A DNA stretch of 64,000 bases, from assembly GCA_025359945.1 (NCBI GenBank), contig JANYDD010000085.1:1-64000 (forward strand), written 5' to 3'. Below the pieces are notes generated by a model. That model was not told the origin of the DNA and searched no databases. It saw only the letters and a list, made by a program, of their open reading frames with translations. The stretch is from Bdellovibrio sp. (GTDB lineage: Bacteria > Bdellovibrionota > Bdellovibrionia > Bdellovibrionales > Bdellovibrionaceae). Positions 61,078-64,000 of the stretch are shown here, in pieces. The number at the start of each line of letters is the position of its first letter. The stretch's first letter is position 1. The position numbers and the translations under genes were made by a program.

Positions 61078-61205
61078 TTTTGGGGGACCTTTGGTTGTGG
61101 TCGACCTGCCGCCTAGCATTCGAACCCATTTTTCAGCACTTGAAAATTATCTTTTTCCGAACTCTGATATGTGAAGAAATTAATTTCGCGAAAAGGATTG
61201 CAAAA

Positions 61206-62021
61206 GTGACTCTTCAAAATCTTCAAGAAACAGTTAGCTTTTTAAAGAAACAGACAAACATCAAGCCGGACGTTGGATTAGTTTTGGGATCAGGTTTAGG
61301 CGCCTTTGTTAACGAGATTCAAATTTCAGCGCAGATCCCTTTTCAGGATATTCCACACTTTTTGCCAACAACCGTCGAAGGCCATTCCGGAAATTTGATC
61401 GTCGGTGAAATCGAGGGTAAAAAAATAATCGCTCTTCAAGGTCGAATGCATTTTTACGAGGGTCATTCGATGGAAACCGTGGCCTTTCCAACTAGGGTCA
61501 TGGCCTTGATGGGAATTGAAAAAATAGTTTTAACCAACTCTGCTGGCGGATTGATGGATCAAATGCAATCCGGAGATTTTATGATTATCGAGGATCATAT
61601 CAATCTGATGGGCGCTAACCCTTTGATGGGTCACAATTTAAAAGAACTTGGGCCCAGATTTCCTGACATGACCGAAGCTTATGATCGAAAAATGATCAGC
61701 CAGCTAGAACAAATCTGCATCCAAAATAAAATTCGCTTTCACAAAGGCGTTTATGGCGGTCTGTCTGGACCCACCTACGAAACACCTGCCGAAGTTCGCT
61801 ATCTAAAATTAATCGGTTGCCAAGCCGTGGGGATGAGCACCGTGCCCGAAACCATCGCCGCAAACCACTTGGGCCTTCGAGTTGCCGCTCTCAGCTGCAT
61901 TACCAATTTGGCCGCAGGAATCTCAAAAACAAAACTATCCCACCAAGAAGTCACCGAAACCGCCAAACGAGTCGAAAAACAATTCGCCTTACTTTTAAAA
62001 AATTTCTTGCGAGAGCTCTAG
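61206..62021 (+). CDS. punA: purine nucleoside phosphorylase (trimeric type)
   Basis: GLVLGSGLGAF, EGHSGNLIVG, GRMHFYEGHSMETV, TNSAGGL and GPTYETPAE..., plus VGMSTVPETIAANHLG near the end, mark the trimeric PNP family. The frame opens at 61080, but a GTG at 61206 with AAGGA upstream gives the usual 271 residues. With the two genes before it, it degrades deoxynucleosides to bases and sugars for carbon and salvage. The 128 bases before it contain no other gene. Confidence 0.93.
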   Translation: MTLQNLQETVSFLKKQTNIKPDVGLVLGSGLGAFVNEIQISAQIPFQDIPHFLPTTVEGHSGNLIVGEIEGKKIIALQGRMHFYEGHSMETVAFPTRVMALMGIEKIVLTNSAGGLMDQMQSGDFMIIEDHINLMGANPLMGHNLKELGPRFPDMTEAYDRKMISQLEQICIQNKIRFHKGVYGGLSGPTYETPAEVRYLKLIGCQAVGMSTVPETIAANHLGLRVAALSCITNLAAGISKTKLSHQEVTETAKRVEKQFALLLKNFLREL

Positions 62022-62026
62022 ATCCA

Positions 62027-62040
62027 GCGATTCGAATCGC
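62027..62040. repeat. 14-bp perfect palindrome before the nfeD gene
   Basis: GCGATTCGAATCGC reads the same on both strands and lies 6 bases after the punA stop, 5 bases upstream of a TTGACC hexamer (62046-62051). A perfect -35-like TTGACA follows at 62081-62086 but lacks a convincing -10. The palindrome could be an operator for a repressor or part of a weak terminator. Confidence 0.4.
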
Positions 62041-62180
62041 AAGTCTTGACCAAAATAGAGTGTCGAATAAGGTGCCAAATTTGACAAATCGTCATCTGTT
62101 TTTTTGGCCAGTGATTGAATAACCAGTAGGCATTGTCTTATCGGTTCGCTTGAGATAAAAAGATCCTGGAGGAATCGATC

Positions 62181-62633
62181 ATGGATGTTTTTTGGATCTG
62201 GCTTTGTTTAGGAATCGTCCTAGTGACACTAGAGTTTGTCACCGGCACTTTGATTTTACTTTTTTTTGGACTGGGTTCTTTTTTCGGCGGAATTTTAGCT
62301 TACGCTGTAACTCCTGAACCCTTAATTCAAATTTTAGGGTTTGTGTCTTTTAGTCTTTTTTTACTTTTTTTATTTCGAAAAAAACTCACCCTATTTAAAA
62401 AATCTACAGACGCACCCGGGGTTGATTTAGGCCAAATTTTTGTCACCACGTCGGCGATTGAACCTTTGTCTGAAGCCACCGTATCCTATCAGGGCACAGT
62501 GTGGACAGCGGTCAATTCAACCACGACTTTGATTGAGAAAGGGTCACCGGTTATCGTTCTTAGGACCGAGGGAATTAAGCTTATTGTTCAACCTTCAAAC
62601 CCGTTACCAACAGCTGAAAATTTAAATCGTTAA
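62181..62633 (+). CDS. NfeD-like membrane protein
   Basis: Two or three TM helices in residues 1-65 (WIWLCLGIVLVTLEFVTGTLILLFFGLGSF) are followed by a soluble OB-fold domain (GQIFVTTSAIEP to KLIVQPSNP). This is the short NfeD type. GGAGGA precedes the ATG. NfeD proteins partner with stomatin/SPFH proteins, and such a gene follows 18 bases downstream, so together they likely organise membrane domains. Confidence 0.87.
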   Translation: MDVFWIWLCLGIVLVTLEFVTGTLILLFFGLGSFFGGILAYAVTPEPLIQILGFVSFSLFLLFLFRKKLTLFKKSTDAPGVDLGQIFVTTSAIEPLSEATVSYQGTVWTAVNSTTTLIEKGSPVIVLRTEGIKLIVQPSNPLPTAENLNR

Positions 62634-62651
62634 AAAACCGAAAGGATAATT

Positions 62652-63605
62652 GTGGAAATTTCATTTGGACTTTTACTCATGGTCGCGGCACTTTTTTTCG
62701 CGCTTTACTCTGTGCGAATTGTACCGCAGCAAACAACTTTTATTGTTGAACGCTTGGGAAAGTTTTCTCGCATACTGAGCGCTGGCCCACATTTTATTTG
62801 GCCCTTTGTTGACCGCGTGACCTATAAGCACAGCCTGAAAGAATACGTCCTAGATATCCCAGAACAGATTTGCATCACTAAGGACAACGTTTCAGTGGCT
62901 GTCGATGGCGTGATTTTTTTTCGTGTGGTGGATCCCTACAAGGCCTCGTATGGAATTAATAATTATGCGCAGGCTATTATCCAGTTGGCCCAAACCACCC
63001 TTCGGTCTGAAATCGGCAAATTAGATTTAGACCGATCCTTTGAAGAACGCGATCGGATCAACACGGCAGTGATTATGGCGATTGAGCATGCCACTGACCC
63101 TTGGGGTGTGAAGGTACTTCGATATGAAATCAAATCGATATTGCCGGCCAAAGAAGTTCTTGAAGCTATGGAAAAACAAATGCGCGCCGAACGAGAAAAA
63201 CGCGCCAAGATCTTAGAATCCGAAGGTGACCGAGATTCAAAAATCAATCGCGCCGAGGGTTTCAAACAAGAGGCCATTAAAACTTCTGAAGCTGGAAAAA
63301 TTTCTCAGATCAATGAAGCCGAAGGAAAAGCATCTGGAATTTTGTCAGTTGCCAAAGCAACCGCCGATGGTCTGAAAGAAATTGCTGATTCGCTAAGCGC
63401 CCCTGGAGGAGACCAAGCCGCTCGCCTAAGAATCGCGGAAGAGTACATTAAAAATTACACCCAATTTGCAAAAGCCGCGAACATCGTGATTGTGCCGTCA
63501 AGCCTTTCCGAGCCGGCCTCAATCGTCGCTACGGCAATGGCCGCCTACGAAAGTCTATCCTGCAGCAAAGAAGGACAAAAGGCCAGACAGCGTCCAGACC
63601 TATAA
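62652..63605 (+). CDS. SPFH/stomatin-family membrane protein (QmcA-like)
   Basis: One N-terminal TM helix (SFGLLLMVAALFFALYSVRI) precedes the Band-7 domain (VPQQTTFIVERLGKFSRIL to AVIMAIEHATDPWGVKVLRYEI) and a charged coiled coil rich in Glu/Lys/Ala (EKQMRAEREKRAKILESEG). 317 residues. The start is GTG with AAAGGA upstream. It oligomerises into large membrane cages; the NfeD-like gene upstream is its usual partner. Confidence 0.9.
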   Translation: MEISFGLLLMVAALFFALYSVRIVPQQTTFIVERLGKFSRILSAGPHFIWPFVDRVTYKHSLKEYVLDIPEQICITKDNVSVAVDGVIFFRVVDPYKASYGINNYAQAIIQLAQTTLRSEIGKLDLDRSFEERDRINTAVIMAIEHATDPWGVKVLRYEIKSILPAKEVLEAMEKQMRAEREKRAKILESEGDRDSKINRAEGFKQEAIKTSEAGKISQINEAEGKASGILSVAKATADGLKEIADSLSAPGGDQAARLRIAEEYIKNYTQFAKAANIVIVPSSLSEPASIVATAMAAYESLSCSKEGQKARQRPDL

Positions 63606-63714
63606 GTTAACAAACTCGACTGTTTATTTTTCAAAATAGTCCGATCCAGTAACCAACATGGGGCCCTCGAGCAGTCTTAATCAATGAGACTGGGATGGTC
63701 TCTTTGAGGTGAAC

Positions 63715-64000
63715 ATGGATGTGCGACTGCTGTTTTTTCTTCTGTCGGTTTTTTCCCTCGCGGCCTGCCAAAATAATAAGACCTCTGAAACGGTCTTTCC
63801 CGAAGCCGGGCCCAAAGCTCCACAAAGTAAAATCTGCGGCCAACAAATGCTGCAAACTAGATTTTTAGTCACTTGGAATGATGGCCGTATCACCTTAGAG
63901 CGCGCCCAAGACGCCGAGGAATTTAAGAGTCAGTTTTTAGATAAAAATCTAGCCCTAATTCAACACGTAGAATTTGATAAAATTTTAAAACTTCACGAAA
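63715..64000 (+). CDS. N-terminal part of a lipoprotein gene, cut by the window edge
   Basis: The ATG at 63715 follows GAGGTG and starts a lipoprotein signal (MDVRLLFFLLSVFSLAAC, lipobox LAAC). The next 75 residues include ICGQQMLQTRFLVTWNDGRIT and DAEEFKSQFLDKNLALIQHVEFD, which could be an inhibitor/propeptide-like segment as found before subtilisin domains; that is a guess. The reading frame is still open at base 64000. Confidence 0.7.
   Translation, partial: MDVRLLFFLLSVFSLAACQNNKTSETVFPEAGPKAPQSKICGQQMLQTRFLVTWNDGRITLERAQDAEEFKSQFLDKNLALIQHVEFDKILKLHE

Overview
The window reads as one continuous stretch of ordinary bacterial chromosome: about 62 protein genes, one tRNA, very short gaps (no gene-free stretch over 300 bases), frequent 1-24 bp gene overlaps, and no insertion sequence, phage, plasmid or CRISPR. 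The organism is Gram-negative (LolA, outer-membrane barrel, lipoproteins, AmpG). Moderate-to-low GC, type IV and Tad/Flp pilus parts, many secreted peptidases, orphan signalling proteins and complete nucleoside salvage all fit Bdellovibrionota (Bdellovibrio-like). That assignment is an inference; no rRNA gene is present to test it.

Layout. 0.2-1.6 kb: a secreted zincin and a small exported partner. 1.7-6 kb: MutY running in frame into a lipoprotein, agmatinase, and a cyclic-nucleotide-binding/zinc-ribbon protein. 6-9.2 kb: an NtrC-type regulator and a histidine-kinase-like protein that lacks an ATPase domain. 9.2-17.6 kb: cell-wall sugar metabolism (MpaA-like peptidase, GlmU, GlmS, AmpG) interleaved with a PAS kinase and a pseudo-receiver/PilZ protein. 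18-27.5 kb: adenosine-deaminase-like enzyme, HNH nuclease, RRM protein, a TesA/YbbA/YbbP-like unit, Sua5, and an exported protein with a RAP-like domain. 27.6-32.8 kb: tRNA-Phe, reverse transsulfuration (CBS plus cystathionine lyase), a TadB/TadC-like pair, a 23-residue lysine-rich protein and an outer-membrane barrel.

33-44.7 kb: mdh-sucC-sucD-ndk followed by an RNA methyltransferase, a TPR lipoprotein, a RodZ-like protein, a glycosyltransferase and a PHP-like protein, apparently one long co-directional run; then ferredoxin, a DnaQ-like exonuclease and NadE. 44.7-52 kb: DUF2203-like protein, Flp-like pilin, TPR protein, RimO, LolA, ComF and a second secreted zincin. 52-57 kb: ribosome-assembly block (RlmH, NadD-RsfS fusion, Obg, L27, L21, RNase G/E). 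57-64 kb: PilT, acylphosphatase, nucleoside salvage (DeoC, thymidine phosphorylase, purine nucleoside phosphorylase), NfeD/stomatin pair, and the start of a lipoprotein gene cut by the window edge.

No complete novel system such as a defence island or biosynthetic cluster is visible. The best leads are the MutY-lipoprotein read-through, the exported RAP-like protein, the kinase-less phosphotransfer protein beside an NtrC regulator, the double pseudo-receiver/PilZ protein, lysine-rich tails (L21 and the 23-mer), a methyltransferase whose conserved N-terminus has no ATG/GTG/TTG start, a 32-bp inverted repeat abutting a stop codon, and two long C/G homopolymers upstream of genes.
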